DNA of 64,000 nucleotides from Atrichornis clamosus (taxonomy: Eukaryota; Chordata; Aves; Passeriformes; Menuridae). Below are positions 1 to 12,541 of this stretch, piece by piece. The notes under the pieces were generated by a model. That model saw nothing but the letters and a program-made list of their open reading frames with translations. It searched no databases and was not told the origin of the DNA. Every line of letters starts with the position of its first letter. Position 1 is the stretch's first letter. Position numbers and translations under genes: made by a program. Location of the stretch: the NCBI GenBank assembly GCA_013400975.1, contig WBMZ01004703.1, positions 248,001 through 312,000 of the forward strand, in the 5' to 3' direction.

Positions 1-1440
1 CCTCACCACAGGCCAAAGATTAAAGGCTTTTCCCCAGGTTTTGAGTTCATTCAAGCCAGAGATGGAGCTGCAAAGTGATTTATTCTGATTTCTGATCAAC
101 TGTACCCAATGCCCCCAAGAAAAAAGCTTCAGCAATGTTCAACATGGCTCAGTTCTTTGGCTGAGCCAATTTATAATCTCTGGTCATGTAGCAGGGGAAA
201 GGAGGCAGCACTGATGAAACTTAAGGAATAATCCTTGCAAAATTAGAGCTCCTAAACCTCAAATGAAGGCCAGACAGAAGTAAAAATACAAATCCATACT
301 TGCAGCTCTTGAAAAACCCATATTAGAATGAAATCATTGACTCACACACGACTTCTGCTCATGGCTATGCTCTGATTTCACACAGTGCCACTGCCCTGGA
401 TCCGCAGCTGCCTTGTGCTTTGGTGGGAAGAGTGGGGAAATCTCTGGGAATTGCTGCTGGGCTCACCGTGTAAGGAACTGCAGCGTGGGGGGAACAGGAG
501 CGAGCAGGGATTGGGTACAGCCCAGAGCACAGCCCGTGTGGGAAGGAGAAACTGGAATGGGGGCACAGCAGGGCTGCATGGGTGCTGAGCAGAGCGGGAA
601 GCAGCTCACAAGGGAGGGAGGAAGGGAACGGACTTGCAGCAGGCTGTGGCAATAACACACAACCCTTAGTGCAGGGCACAGATTGTGGGTACGTGTTGAG
701 TGTGGTTTCACTGCAGCATCACAGGGGGGTTCATCTGAGCGCAACACCGTGGAGTTTTCAGGGTTTAAGAGCACATTGGTAGGGGGTGACAGTGCCACAA
801 TGGCTCCTCACACTCTTGCACATGTCAAAATGCTCTGCATTTGTTCGAGGCCTCCCCTCCCTGCCGCAGGCCTGCTGCCCGTACCCACCTTGCTGCTTCT
901 GCCCTCCTTGCTGCCCCGCCTCTCCCTAACCTCCCACAGCTGCTCGCCCACTACAGAACCATCTTTTCCCTCAGGTCTGCTCTAAAATCACACAGCATTC
1001 CCAGTGCAGGAAGAGCTGCTCATTTCCAGCCTGATAGTGGACTTTTGGACCTGGATGGATCTGCTGGAACACCATACAATAATTTCTGGTGCCAGTACCA
1101 CACAGCCTGATGTGTTTCCCTTCAAATAACAGGACAACTCTGTGTGCTTCCAGCAGTCCCAGCCCACCCCTCTGCCTTCACACCAACCTGAGCCATACTG
1201 TCATTCTCATCCTCCATACAGAGCAAAAATGATCAAATGCAGCCTCAATGGTTACACTTCTAAAAGGAATGAATACCGTGATAAATACCGCACACATCTC
1301 ACCAGCACCCAAGGCAAGGGGAAGCTGTGCTACTTGTATTTCAAACTGTATTTCATCTAACACAGCATGAGATCAAACAGCAGAAAGGATGTTTTCCTTT
1401 CCTGGTCTGAGGGACCAAAACACCACATAACGTTGTAACC
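1..1440. other. Single-copy non-coding DNA, no gene seen
   Basis: Mixed-composition DNA. Around 400-1000 it becomes more GC-rich, which leaves overlapping open frames of 60-111 codons on both strands. None resembles a known protein and none has a preferred strand, so they look like chance. No CR1, tRNA or simple repeat was recognised. Confidence 0.6.
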
Positions 1441-1712
1441 ACTGCAAAAATGCCATCCTGCTTTTTCAGGACTTTTTTATTCCTTTTTTTTTTTGCTTTC
1501 CCTGCAGTTGGGAATGCTGCTCTCTCCTAGGTAAGGGCATGCCCTCTGGGTGAAGGGGAGGAATTCTGTCCCAAAACAGTACCTGGGTCCTAGGGATGAA
1601 ATAAGGGAAATCCTGCTGTTGCTGAAGATTGTCTGTTTTCCCTTTAGACCAGTGAGGATTCACTATCATCTTTACAGAAGTCCCACTGTTGCCTTCTTCC
1701 ATCCCTCCCTTT

Positions 1713-2064
1713 TGAGCGACAAAACAGAAGCCAGAGGCAGATTTTATAAAGGTAGGGGAAAAAGCAAAAACTTTATTTTGGAAGCTTCTCCGAAATACAA
1801 ACGGGGGAAAGGCAGTCCCTCCCCCAGCCTGGACAAAAGCCCAGTATACAAAGGTTTGGGTAAGGGTAGGGTGTGCGTAAGGAAAAGATCCAAAAGGAAA
1901 AGATGGCAAAAGAAAAAAAGAGTAAGAATGGCCTCTCTATGCCATAGCTCTCTATATATATATGCTGTTCTAACAAAAAACATAGTTTACAAAGATTCTC
2001 CAATTAAAGCACAGAATTAAACGTTCGTCTTTCGGTCGTCACACTGCGATAGCATGTTCTAACA
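1713..2064 (-). mobile_element. Possible solo LTR of an endogenous retrovirus (tentative)
   Basis: Read on the minus strand, the block has the order expected of an LTR. It starts TGTTAGAACATG and shows a cluster of five CpGs in about 35 bp (2022-2056), unusual in this CpG-poor window. A TATA-like (TA)n tract follows at about 1950-1966. A pyrimidine-rich stretch and an AATAAA signal (1772-1777) lie about 185 bp further on, and the block can be closed with a CA at 1713. Against this, no target-site duplication is visible at these borders, no primer-binding site or retroviral protein is seen next to it, and I cannot name the family. It could instead be ordinary DNA with a chance TATA and polyA signal. 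Confidence 0.22.
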
Positions 2065-2099
2065 TGTTCTCAACCCTGGAAAGTTGTAGAGATAGGTGG

Positions 2100-5000
2100 C
2101 TCTATTCTGAACCAAATATAGAGTATTATTAATCTGAACCAGCTCAGGAATTCCAATTTAGACTAGGCAAAAAGGCAAAAGCAAAAAGCAAAAAGCCTCT
2201 CAGCATCACTACAAACTGGGAAAGAATCTTGTGTTACAGAGCTGATTCTGATCATAGTGAAAAGTTTAAAAAAGGAGGGGTCAGGAAAAAAAGTGGCCCC
2301 TGGATTCAGCAGCAATAGTGCATAACAAACATTTCTGTTCTTTAAAGCAGTGCAGAAGGTTCTGTGATGCTCACCACATCACTATCCACGGGGCTACTGC
2401 TTTTCCCCCTTTTTATTCTGAAGGACAGAAAGGGAAAATATTCTTCTTACAGCTCATGGAGTCCAAGTTAGAAAAATAAAAATCGTATGGTCAATACTAT
2501 TCATTGAGCTACACATTTGCCTCAAGAAGTGGAGAATATATTCCTGATAATGGTGAAAATAACAGGGCTAATTCTGATCTTATTCCCTTTATATATAAAT
2601 TGCAAGAAGATAATGCATTTCTCCTATATTTTCCAGTGTTAGCAGAACTGCTCGCAGCAAAGCAATGAAAGCTGCAATATTAAATTTGCTGCTTACTCAT
2701 CAATTTTCATGTGAGAGTCCCATTGGCAAGAGGCCCAGGCACAGAGAGGATGCTATTGTAATCACTATTTCTACCCCAAACAATGTTGACTATTTAATTA
2801 TTAAAGTATTTCTTTCTAAGTAGGGATTTTCAACTCCTGGGTCTGACAGAACTGAGAGAACTCTTCTGTGCACAGGTTTGCTTAAAGGAATGTTGATCAC
2901 TGTCAAATAACTTCAATGTTCATGTTTTAAGCTGTCTGTGTCCTTAAATACAAATTCACAGCTCCTTTGCCAGTAAGAAGCTGATATGAAGCACTGAACT
3001 TGTTATCAGGCAATGAAAAGGTTGAAGTCCCACGTCTAGCTCCCAATTTCAGTCATATTTTCTCTCACATTGCATTTTTTATTCCCCGGTTAAGTGAGGC
3101 AAACAATATTGAGAGTATTCACAAAGGTTTGGAAAACTATTTCTGTTTGTGAAAATAGGCATTTGTTTTTGCTGACAGCCCTGTGTGTTTTGGTGGTAGG
3201 CAGAAGAAAAGAGAATTAAATGCACAAATACACTATTAATAGACAAAAGGTTTTGGTTTCAGTGCTTTCTGTACCTGCCAGGTAATTTTAAATCTGGGAT
3301 CCATGAGTTCAGTCAACATGGAAAGGGAAGTTTTTAAGCATCTAAATATTCTTTAGACCTATTCATCTTGTGCTGCCCGTGCAAATGTTGGACCGTGCTT
3401 TGCCTGTTCCAGATGACAGCAAGAGCCCCTGACTTGCACAGAACCCCTTTGCTCTCCAGAACAGGATATGCAGCCAGGGAACAAAAGCAATCTCCATAAA
3501 AATTTAGATCTATGGCAAAAAGAATCAAACTACAATGCCTGTGCAGTATCAAGAATCTTATTCCTTCAGTGCATTCAAGTATTAAATTAGTTCAGCCTCT
3601 AAAGGTAGTGGTCACTCCCTTTACAAGAAAATTTGTCATTTCAGCAAACTCCACTGTTACCAAAGTGCCTCATTTTTCCTGATGTTAATATAGAACAGAC
3701 TGCCCCTTTCAAGTCTCCCCAGATTTGGAAATTCCAGTAACTAACTCAGCTTCTGAACCCTTTTGGGTGTTTGGGGATGTTTTAGCAACAGCTAACAAAT
3801 GTCCAAAGATCAGAGAATTTTAACAAGCCTTACTCAGCTCTGCTGCAGCAACAACCAGAGGATGAAATAAAGGCTCTGGACACTCTTATCAGCACGTATA
3901 TTATCATTACTACATTTGCAAGGGATTTAAGCTTCTCCTAAAGTGTCAGCTCTGCCTTTTGTGTCACTGTGCATTCTGCTGTGTGAGGCTGTGCAGTTGG
4001 GCAGTGCCAGACGTGCAACATCAATTCGGAATAAACAGGAGGGCTCAGCACTCATGTCCTCAGAGCTATTACAGAAATTGCAGGCTTCATCCCACCTCAA
4101 ACCCCAGTGCTCACTTAAAAGCTCCAACCGTATAATTAAATGTAGGTCAGCTTAAAAGTGGACAATTCTTTTCAGGCTTTGCACGGCGCTCTCAGCAAAG
4201 CCCTCAGCAGTTCTGCTCTTTTATCTGACAGATGGTTGTCAAAACCAGGGTCTTCCTGGCAAAAAGTTTTAAGGCAGACAAAAAGGTACAACCGTGTAGG
4301 AGGCGATACTTAAAAGAGAATAAATCTCTAGCTTGCTCCCTTCAAAGCTAGGATTCTTGCCTTGCCTTAGACACACTGAGGACAAGTTTAACCCAGGGTA
4401 ACTCTTCTGTAGTCTAAATGGCCTTACACCAATGAGTGTTTTGACCCAAACTGCTTGAGACATGCCTGGAAAAATAACCTTCTATTTTGCTCACAGTCCT
4501 GCTGTGCAGAGGGAAATCTTTCTTGTCACTCCCTCCAGCTCTCATGTCTTAAGTTTTGTGTAGAACTTCTCCCCTGGCTTTCTTCACCCCTACCAGCCAT
4601 TCTTCACGAGAGCAGGCCAGATTAGACTGTCCTTTGCTCCCGTGGATTTCACTCACGTAGATCTTGCTGCAAGTGTTGGAAGAACCTGGCCCTGGGTTTG
4701 GGGGTCCTGCTCTGGTTTCTTTTCTCCTCAGAACAGAGGCACTATCATAATAAATCAATTGCTTGCCTTGAGGCAGGTATGCTTGGGCAGGTTTTCCACT
4801 TTTCCTGCGTGCTTTGAAAGCTAAGTGGCACACATTGTACTCAGGTTATTTTTCTTAAAGGAAAACTCTTCCTGGGACACGAAGGGGTGTTGGAGAGTGG
4901 GAAAGGACAATGGAGCCCTGACGTGTATGGAGAAGCAGGTACTCAGGAACAGAAACACCGTGGTGCAGCTGTACAGCACACAGCCCAGCTTGTTTCTCAC

Positions 5001-8000
5001 ACTGAATTCTTCTCCAGCTCAGATCTATTTTAATCTCTGTGGAACTTGGCTTTTGTTCACTTAGCACAACTCTATAGAATAAAGGAAATCATAGTCATTT
5101 AACACACTTCTATATATGAATTCAAGTGTGTTTAATACTTTTAGTCATTAAACTATTCTTGGAATTGCTTCACTATGAAAAGAATACACTAATTTAAATT
5201 CCCTTTTACAGTAACCCATACCTTTTTCTTATCTTTCAAATAAAAAAAGCCCAAAGTGTTCTTAGTGTTAAGTATTCAGATATTCATTATCAATCTATTC
5301 TAGGAGACATCTACACATCTTAATCTTTTGTTGTGAAATCAATTCATAATTTAATTACTGAAGATTAAAGACTGCCTCATCTAACTGCAATTTTTTTCAG
5401 TCAGTGTAAAAACCAGTGAGACACTGCACCATCAAATGAGAGGATCCAATTCATGCCAGTAACTAAGAAACATCATTCAAACTAAAACAACAAAAATGAT
5501 TTAAGTGGACACTAAATCTCTCATATTTAGGCGAGTTTTCTACTTCAGATGTTGCATCACTATGCAATATGAAAAAAACATCTTCTACCCAGTTTAACAT
5601 TCAGGTAATTATCATGCCAAGGGGAAAAAAAAAGACAAAACCAAACATATCCAAACCACAAATGTGCCTTGAACTGGACATTTTTTAATTCCACAAGGAA
5701 TTTCCATATAATGGCACTACTGAAGTCACGTATGGCCAACAGATTATTCATGACAAATGAGTTATAACCAAGAAAATAATCCATATTTTAACACTTGCTT
5801 CTCACTTTCCCTTTGCACTCTCACTTTTTGCAAGACATTGCTTTCCTTCCCCAGCACCAACAGGAACGTTTTCTGCTCTGGATTCAGTGCTATCACAGTG
5901 ACTAATCCATATTATTACTCCATAAGCAGATTCCATATTTTCCACGTCTTGGCGTGGTGCAAACCTCTGATGTCATCACCAGGACGATTTAACACAGATT
6001 CACAACAACTGCAGCTTGATTTGTTGATAGAAATGTCTCTTATTCGTGCAAACAATATCAAAGTTGAGGAAAAGACTGCATTTCCCACATTTGTGTCCAG
6101 GATTTTCTGGAGAGATGTGCAAACAAGCTTGTACGGGAATACATGCAGCAGTTATCTCACTCCCATGGTTTCCATCCATCCATCCCAGCACAACAGGCAC
6201 TCCATTGCCCAGGATTCCTGGGATCAAGCAAGCAAAGAGTCAAATCCAGCACCACAATCCAACTGTTGGTGACAGGGGTACAAACACTCTCCTGCCAAAG
6301 CCAGGAGTAAGAGAGAGGGGGAAATCTCATCCTGCCATTGCAGCAGGTTCTGACAACTTTTACTGCTTTAGAATTAGATTCCATCTCCCTGCTCTCCTCT
6401 TTTATTCTTTTCGTATCAGTGTCAAAACACAACACGGAGCTTTCCAGCCTCTCTGACGTAGGGTACAGCAAGACTGTCCAGCCGGTGCCAGCAGTGGGAC
6501 ACCTGAGGTGACACGTCAGGCCCTCAGCCTCTGACCCAGAGCCAGGGCCTCTGGTGCAGGGGTTGAACTGTGCTCTCTGCTGGCTTTAGATGAAAACAGA
6601 CCAATTCCTGCCTCTTCACAAGTCAAACCCCTTCATTCCCCACCCATCCAGCACCCTGAAGACACAACAACGTTCTGCTGTCTACCTCTCCTCCCTGGCC
6701 ATCCCTCCTTTCCCCAGTCATTGGAAAGAATAAGCTCATATTTACCTGGATCCCAACTGGAAGGTGCTTTCCTCTCCTTAGACACCTTTGAACATAATTC
6801 AAGTCCTAATTCTGAGCAGCAAATATTGAAATAGTTAGAGGAATATAGGTCAAAAGTACTAATGCTGAACCAGTGGGGTCTGTTTACTGCTGTGGCAAAA
6901 ATCACTGACAGACCTTTATTGTTATCTAATAATATAGATATATTATTAAGTGTATATGTTATGTTATATTTTTATAGGTATATTATCTATACACTCACCA
7001 AACACACCTGTACATGCCTTTCATAAAGCAAGTCTTCCTTGAAAAAAGCAATTAAACAAATTAAAACCATCACCCACTTCTTCCAAGTTATTATTGCCAC
7101 TGGGAACAAATGATGGAGAACTTTCCAATGCAGTTTGCAAATTCTGGACTTGAATTTCTAAGCCAGGCACTAAAGCTTGGAAACAAAGGACTGCAGGACA
7201 GAAATCCTGGAGACATATCCAAACATCCTGCAGGTTCCAGGTGTCCTCTCAGCTGATGCAGCATCATTCACACACTTACAAGGAAAAGCCTGCCCATGTA
7301 ATGGATATGGGCAACAATTTAAAATCGTTGTTATATTTCTACTCATGTGCTCTTAATTCTACACTCACTGGGCCACAGGCACACGTGGAAAAGCTGAGAA
7401 CACCCAGTGTTTGGGAATTTAAGTGAGCTGGAAGCTGGGCAAGCCAGAAGTAACAGCTGATATTAATCTCCCTTCTGATTCCCAGGGAATTAACACTGAA
7501 GAACGCATTTTACTAAGATTTGCTAATTTGGGGATTTCTTCTTTTCTTGGTCCTTCGCTGTTCTTCAAATATCTCTGGAAAAAGACATATTCTTCCTGTC
7601 AGGATTTAAAATCTTTGTTTCAGCACAGAGCTGAAATTATCACAAGGGCAGTAAATTAAAGTCTTAGATGTTTAAAACCAGAATGGAAAACCTGAATTGA
7701 GTAGCAAGAGACAAATCACTTCTTGCCTCCCTCACCTTTATTTATCTGTTTTAAGACATAACAGAATCTACCACAGTCTGGCTTGCCTGTTCTATTTCCA
7801 GAAGAGTGTTGGTCTCCTCAGACTCATTCCTTTGGCATTCTCCTTGGGACACACTACAGCTGGCAAGATAGAAATCCAATTAGTGAAATATTTCATTTTA
7901 TGGAAATGAAAAGTCAGATGCATAGAAACACAAACATGAGCTGTAGCTTTGCATTCCAGCAGCTAAGCAAGATTCAGGAAACCTCTGAACCAGGGTAGCA

Positions 8001-8818
8001 AAGGTAAATGAAAACTACAAAGTGAATTTAATAACAAATATTTTTTTCAGAACCCTCGAGATTCTTTTTGAAGACAGAGCAGCTTTTTAATTGAAAGTAT
8101 TAACATCTTGCATGTGACAACTCTGTTCCGAAGTCTGCTGTGTGTGGTAGAGCACAATTGTTTTCCTCTGACTGCTGCTGTCACTCTCTTGGAATCTTCA
8201 AAATACTGGGAATTGATGATCTCAGGAAACTGGTTCAGCATTAAGCGTTAACAGTAGAAAGATTAAATTACGATTAGCTAAACATAAACAAATCATAAAC
8301 TCCTCTCCAGCAGTAGCTGCTGTGCCTGGCTGCCAATTTGCAATCCCTTTTTAAGGAATCTCCCTGGGCCCTTTGAAGGCACTGCAGTTTTCCTGGTGTG
8401 TCCCTGGGGGAGGCTGCACTCCTGAGCCTGCTGGACAGTGCCTGCCCCACTTCCAGCAGTGTCTGTCCTGCTAACAGCAGCTGGGAGTGAGTTCTGAGAG
8501 CGCTCCCAGGTCCCTCTGTGCCTGCACCAAGTGCCACAGCCAGCCACAAACCCAGGTAAATAAATGACTGTGGTTTCTCCTTGGAGCCAGGAATTCTGCA
8601 AGCCCTTCACATGGACTCAGTTTCAGCAGGACATGAGGTACATTAAAAATTATTCACTCTTCAATCCCCAAAAAATAAGGAATGCAATTTGGATAGTGCA
8701 AAAAAAATGAATGATTTATATTATATATGACATAATAATTATATATATATGATTTTTTAATATATATATATATGGTACAAATGGAATGGTTGTCACTGCA
8801 TTATTGATTTTATACCTA
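2100..8818. other. AT-rich non-coding DNA, no gene seen
   Basis: Mostly AT-rich sequence with short homopolymer runs. Around 6920-6995 it is very AT-rich with degenerate TATA-type repeats. The longest frame, 5757-6272 (+), has 171 codons but no recognisable domain, a weak start context and no regulatory setting. No repeat family was recognised. Confidence 0.6.
8713..8774. repeat. AT microsatellite
   Basis: Imperfect (AT)n/(TA)n tracts, the longest uninterrupted one just after 8758. It lies about 45 bp upstream of a CR1 fragment. Such tracts are often length-variable between individuals. Confidence 0.85.
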
Positions 8819-8890
8819 CCACAGAATCATGGCATGGTTTAGGGACCTTGAAGTTCATCTAGTTCAAACACCCCTCCCATGGGTATAGAG
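8819..8890 (-). mobile_element. CR1 LINE 3'-end fragment
   Basis: On the plus strand the segment opens with CAGAATCATGGCATGGTTT and continues through a diverged version of the 'GACCTTGAAGTTCATCTAGTTCAA' region. This is the reverse complement of the terminal part of an avian CR1 element. Only about 70 bp is left and it is well diverged, so it is an old 5'-truncated insertion. Confidence 0.7.
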
Positions 8891-11020
8891 AAGTGAAAAC
8901 TTCATGGAAAGCTCTCAGAAAAAGCAAAAGGAAAAACTACAGAAATTTAGTGAACCAAAATATCTTGGCTGGAAGGACCCATTCTGAAAGGGCACAAAGG
9001 TGGGAGGATGATTTACGTGCGAGCCTCAATTTAATCTTTAATCTATTTTCACTTTCTGTGGTCTACTTCCATTTCTCTTGCTTAGAACCCCAGACATTTC
9101 TGTAGTTTCTGTTTCTCAACATCAAGAAAAAGAAATTCTATAATTCTACTTTAAAGTTCTGGTAAATTTGGGTTTCAATCATCACAGGGAAGAACTTAAT
9201 TTCTTTCCAGGCAGTTTTATAAACACCAAGCCAAGAGGAGCACAGGGTGCACTCAGAGTACATTAGAGTCAGTAAAAGGGGCTCCAGATTCAGCTCTGCA
9301 GGAGCCTCTTGATCATTTCCAATAAATGACCCTTAACTGAGTCTCCAATTATTTCCTCAACCCAGCAAAAGCAAGTGGTCTTGTCACCACAAGTGAAGAA
9401 CTCCCCTGCACCACTCTACTGGAAGAGTAAAGCACAAAAGTCTGGCTACAAATTATAACTGAAAAAGAAAAGGAAAATATTTGCTTTCCAAAGAGAAATT
9501 TCTATATTTTGTTAAGAAAAATTATTCACCAAATTACTGTTACAGGTACTAATACAACCCAGCTTGGCCAGTAAAAAAATTATTATTCTAGAATAGAATT
9601 AAAAAAAAAAAAAAAAATCAACATTTTGAATAACCACCAGCTATATATAATCAAAGAGAAATCATCCAAAATTAAGATTTTCTTTTTTTTCCAAACCATA
9701 AAAAAAAAAAAGAAAAAAGTCAGACTCAAGACTCCATTCAACAGCCAATATTTCTGAGGTTTCTACTTAAATAAAGTCTGGGACAGGTCTGTGAATGCCA
9801 CCAACCTGAGAGTTTTAAGAAGCCACCAAAGAGTCCTGCCCAAATTAACATTAACCTTGTTCAGCTGTGCCTCACCACGGCCAAGCCCAGCTCCAGTCTG
9901 GATTTATGGCACTGTCAGGCAGTACTGCAAAACAAAAACTTCACGGGCCCCTCACCAACGCAAAACACAGCACAGAAATGTAATCTAAAACATCAAGAGA
10001 GAAAATTCACACCAGTGAATAGCATTGCACACTCCAAATCTGCCACCTTTAACACCACGGAATCACCTGGCATTACCTAAGACAGGGACATGGACTGGGG
10101 AGTAAAGACAACTACCACGATTTTATTTCTACTATTAAACACTAAGTTTAAATACTCAGAATAAAAGAAACACTGAAAATGGAACAACCTTCAGTACTTG
10201 GTGCTAAGTACTGACTTTGTCACTTAATATTACTTATCATTCTTGTTTTCTGGTCTAATACCAGCATGACTGACATTTTTCCATTTCCATAACATCACGT
10301 CTGTAATGCTTAAAATTTCTTGTGAAACACAATGCTCAACATTGTCAACTTCTGAGTTATCAGCATAAAGGGAAAATAATGCCTGTGCCATCAGCAACCT
10401 TGGGTGTCACCCAAGGGTAAAACATCCAACATTCTTTCTTTCCTCCACCTGTTTGATAAATTAAAAAACATAGGCACTGATCATCAGTTTCCCAGAATTA
10501 TTTGTCTCACCCCTAAGGACTTGGCCAAGTGTGAGAACAACTTTGAGGCATTTGTGTGCTGCAAACAAATGTGTTCTCAGCTGGATCCACTCGGACATCT
10601 TTGGCTGCTGGGAGCCCTTTACAGGCACAAGACTCACTGGCACCACTCTGTTTTCACAGCAGAGTAAAGAAGATTCCATTGGAAACTTAATAAACAATTC
10701 CACTCACTTTTCTCTGAAAAAAAAAAAGTGAGAATTCCAACCCTGTTAGAGGCTGCTTCCCTAGACCTCATCAATCCCCTCTAAGTGCTTTATGCTGCAT
10801 TTTCCCTCACCTTTCCTTGGAGGATGCAGATGGCCAGGACAATAGGAGGAGGGGGAAAAAATTAAAATGAAAATTAAAAGAAAAAAATAATTTTCCTGCC
10901 CAAAATTCTCATTTAGCCTCCATGCAGAGGGAGAGGCCTCTGCAGCACCACGGTCCACAGCCAGCAACTCATCCTGTACACAGACTTGTGGTGACACACA
11001 GACTTTTTTGCAACTCAGTC
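8891..11020. other. AT-rich non-coding DNA with poly-A tracts
   Basis: No gene is seen. A 17-bp poly-A run sits at 9601-9617 and a T8/A-rich pair at 9682-9718. The interval ends at the CR1 copy at 11.0 kb. The 178-codon minus frame at 10761-11297 is mostly antisense to that CR1 and is not a gene. Confidence 0.6.
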
Positions 11021-11252
11021 TTGGGAGGCTCAGGGTGGACAGCAGGAGGAGTTTCTCCCTGGAAAGGGTGGCCAGGCCTTGGCAGGGGCTGCCCAGGGAG
11101 GTGTTGGAGTCCCCATCCCTGGAGGTGTCCCAGGAAGGCCTGGACGTGGCACTCAGAGCTCTGGGCTGGGGACAAGGTGGGGATGGGGCACGGCCTGCAC
11201 TCCGTGGGCTGGGAGGGCTTTTCCAACCTGAATGGTTCTCGGATTCTGTAAC
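11021..11252 (+). mobile_element. CR1 LINE, 3' end, plus strand
   Basis: About 230 bp matches the CR1 3' region in order. The parts are TCTCCCTGGAAAGGGTGG, a 'GCTGCCCAGGGAGGTGTTGG' block, GTCCCCATCCCTGGAGGTG, a 'GTGGCACTCAGAGCTCTGGG' block, GGCTTTTCCAACCTGAATGG, and the terminal GGATTCTGTAACA. This type ends in ATTCTGTGA rather than ATTCTATGA and is the kind of tail shared by tRNA/CR1 SINEs. The element is 5'-truncated and carries no reverse transcriptase. The frames at 10922-11251 and 11008-11268, and their minus counterparts, arise from it. Confidence 0.9.
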
Positions 11253-12430
11253 ACAGCCAGGAGCCTGAAGGCTGAAAATTTGGTCTCTTACATGCAAATA
11301 GGATTTTTTTCCTCCTTTTCACACAAATTCTTCCTGTCTGCACACTACTGTCTGCCACACAACAAGAAGTAAGCTGTCTAACCACCTGATACAAGTAGAA
11401 CTGCTCCTAAACCTGTTTCAAAACTTTTTTTAAAGCATGGAAAACATTTAAAAACTAAAGAGCCTGATATCATTCTCTTCCTTGGAGCGTACAATCACCC
11501 ACAAACATCCTCAACCTCTCCTCCTCCCTGTGCGTGTCAGAACATGTCACCTGTTCAGAGCAGAAAATTATGTACGGGAAGGAAATCTTGTGCAGCTTGA
11601 AACGTGACAAACATGATTCCTTTTTTTTCCTCATTCCCTTTCCACCAAGTGTAGCTGGAAGTGTGTCCTAGAGGTACAAATGCACCAGGAAAAATAATTA
11701 GCTGGTGCTGTTCACAGGTGTTGAGTACAGCCACTTCCACAAAGAAGTTTCATTTCTGCCTAACAAAAGAAGGTGAAAGCACATCCCCAGCAAAAGCATC
11801 GTCTCCGAGTCTGCCTCTGGATGCCTGAATGCTGCATTTTCACATCTTTATGGCACAGTGATCTTGGTGACACCACTGACTAATTGCCACAGAGATGAAA
11901 GAATGTGATGTGGCACTGTCCATTTCAGCACACCAAAAAGTGCATTTTAGGAAAATTTGTAGGAAAATGTACACCTTGAAAGATCATGTGAGAAATTAAA
12001 TACCCTTCTCCTGGCAGCATTAGATAGATAATAATGAAAGCTGAATTACAAAGTAATTATTACTATTAAAATAAAAAAATAGAGAGGCACCATACCTGTT
12101 TCAAAGGTCCAGGTGTTTTATAATTTTTCCTTACTGAAGTCAGACTACTTTAATTTATGTTAGCTGACAACCTAACACAGCTTTAATGCTTGCAAAGCAT
12201 TGAGAAAGGTTTTTGTAATTTGCAAAAAAAGGCCATTCTGTAAAGACTGCAGGCATGCTCAGATCAACAGGATGGGCCTTATTCCAGAACATGTTTTCAT
12301 TGCTTAATTGGAAATCTGCTAAAATTTATGAACAAAATATTTTACAGGACATCTGCATTTGGAAAATGGTCCTCCCTGAGTTCTCCAGCTTTTACACAGC
12401 AGGTTCTTTTTACTGCATGGTTTTATTTCA
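11253..12430. other. Non-coding DNA, no gene seen
   Basis: AT-rich DNA between two CR1 copies of opposite orientation. No repeat, RNA gene or credible exon was recognised. Confidence 0.6.
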
Positions 12431-12541
12431 GCAGAACCACGGACTGGTCTGGGCTGGAAGGACCTTTCAGGTCATCTCATTCCAACCCCCTGCCAGGGAC
12501 TTCCACTAGGCCAGGCTGCTCAGAGCCCCATCCAGCCTCTG
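12431..12541 (-). mobile_element. CR1 LINE 3' fragment, minus strand
   Basis: The plus strand reads CTGGGCTGGAAGGACC, then a 'CATTCCAACCCCCTGCCAGG' block, then CACTAGGCCAGGCTGCTCAG and CCCATCCAGCCTC. This is the reverse complement of the CR1 end (GGATGGGGCT.. GAGCAGCCTGG.. CTAGTGG.. GGCAGGGGGTTGGAA). About 110 bp remains, 5'-truncated. The frames at 12255-12509 and 12328-12579 run through it and are not genes. Confidence 0.88.

Noticed and set aside
5757..6272. 171-codon plus-strand open frame in AT-rich DNA
   Set aside because: Its length is unusual for the composition, but the start context is weak, the product has no recognisable domain, and nothing around it suggests a promoter or exon. 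Kept only as a weak curiosity.
10761..11297. 178-codon minus-strand open frame, the longest in the window
   Set aside because: Much of it is antisense to the CR1 copy at 11021-11252, and the rest has no recognisable domain.
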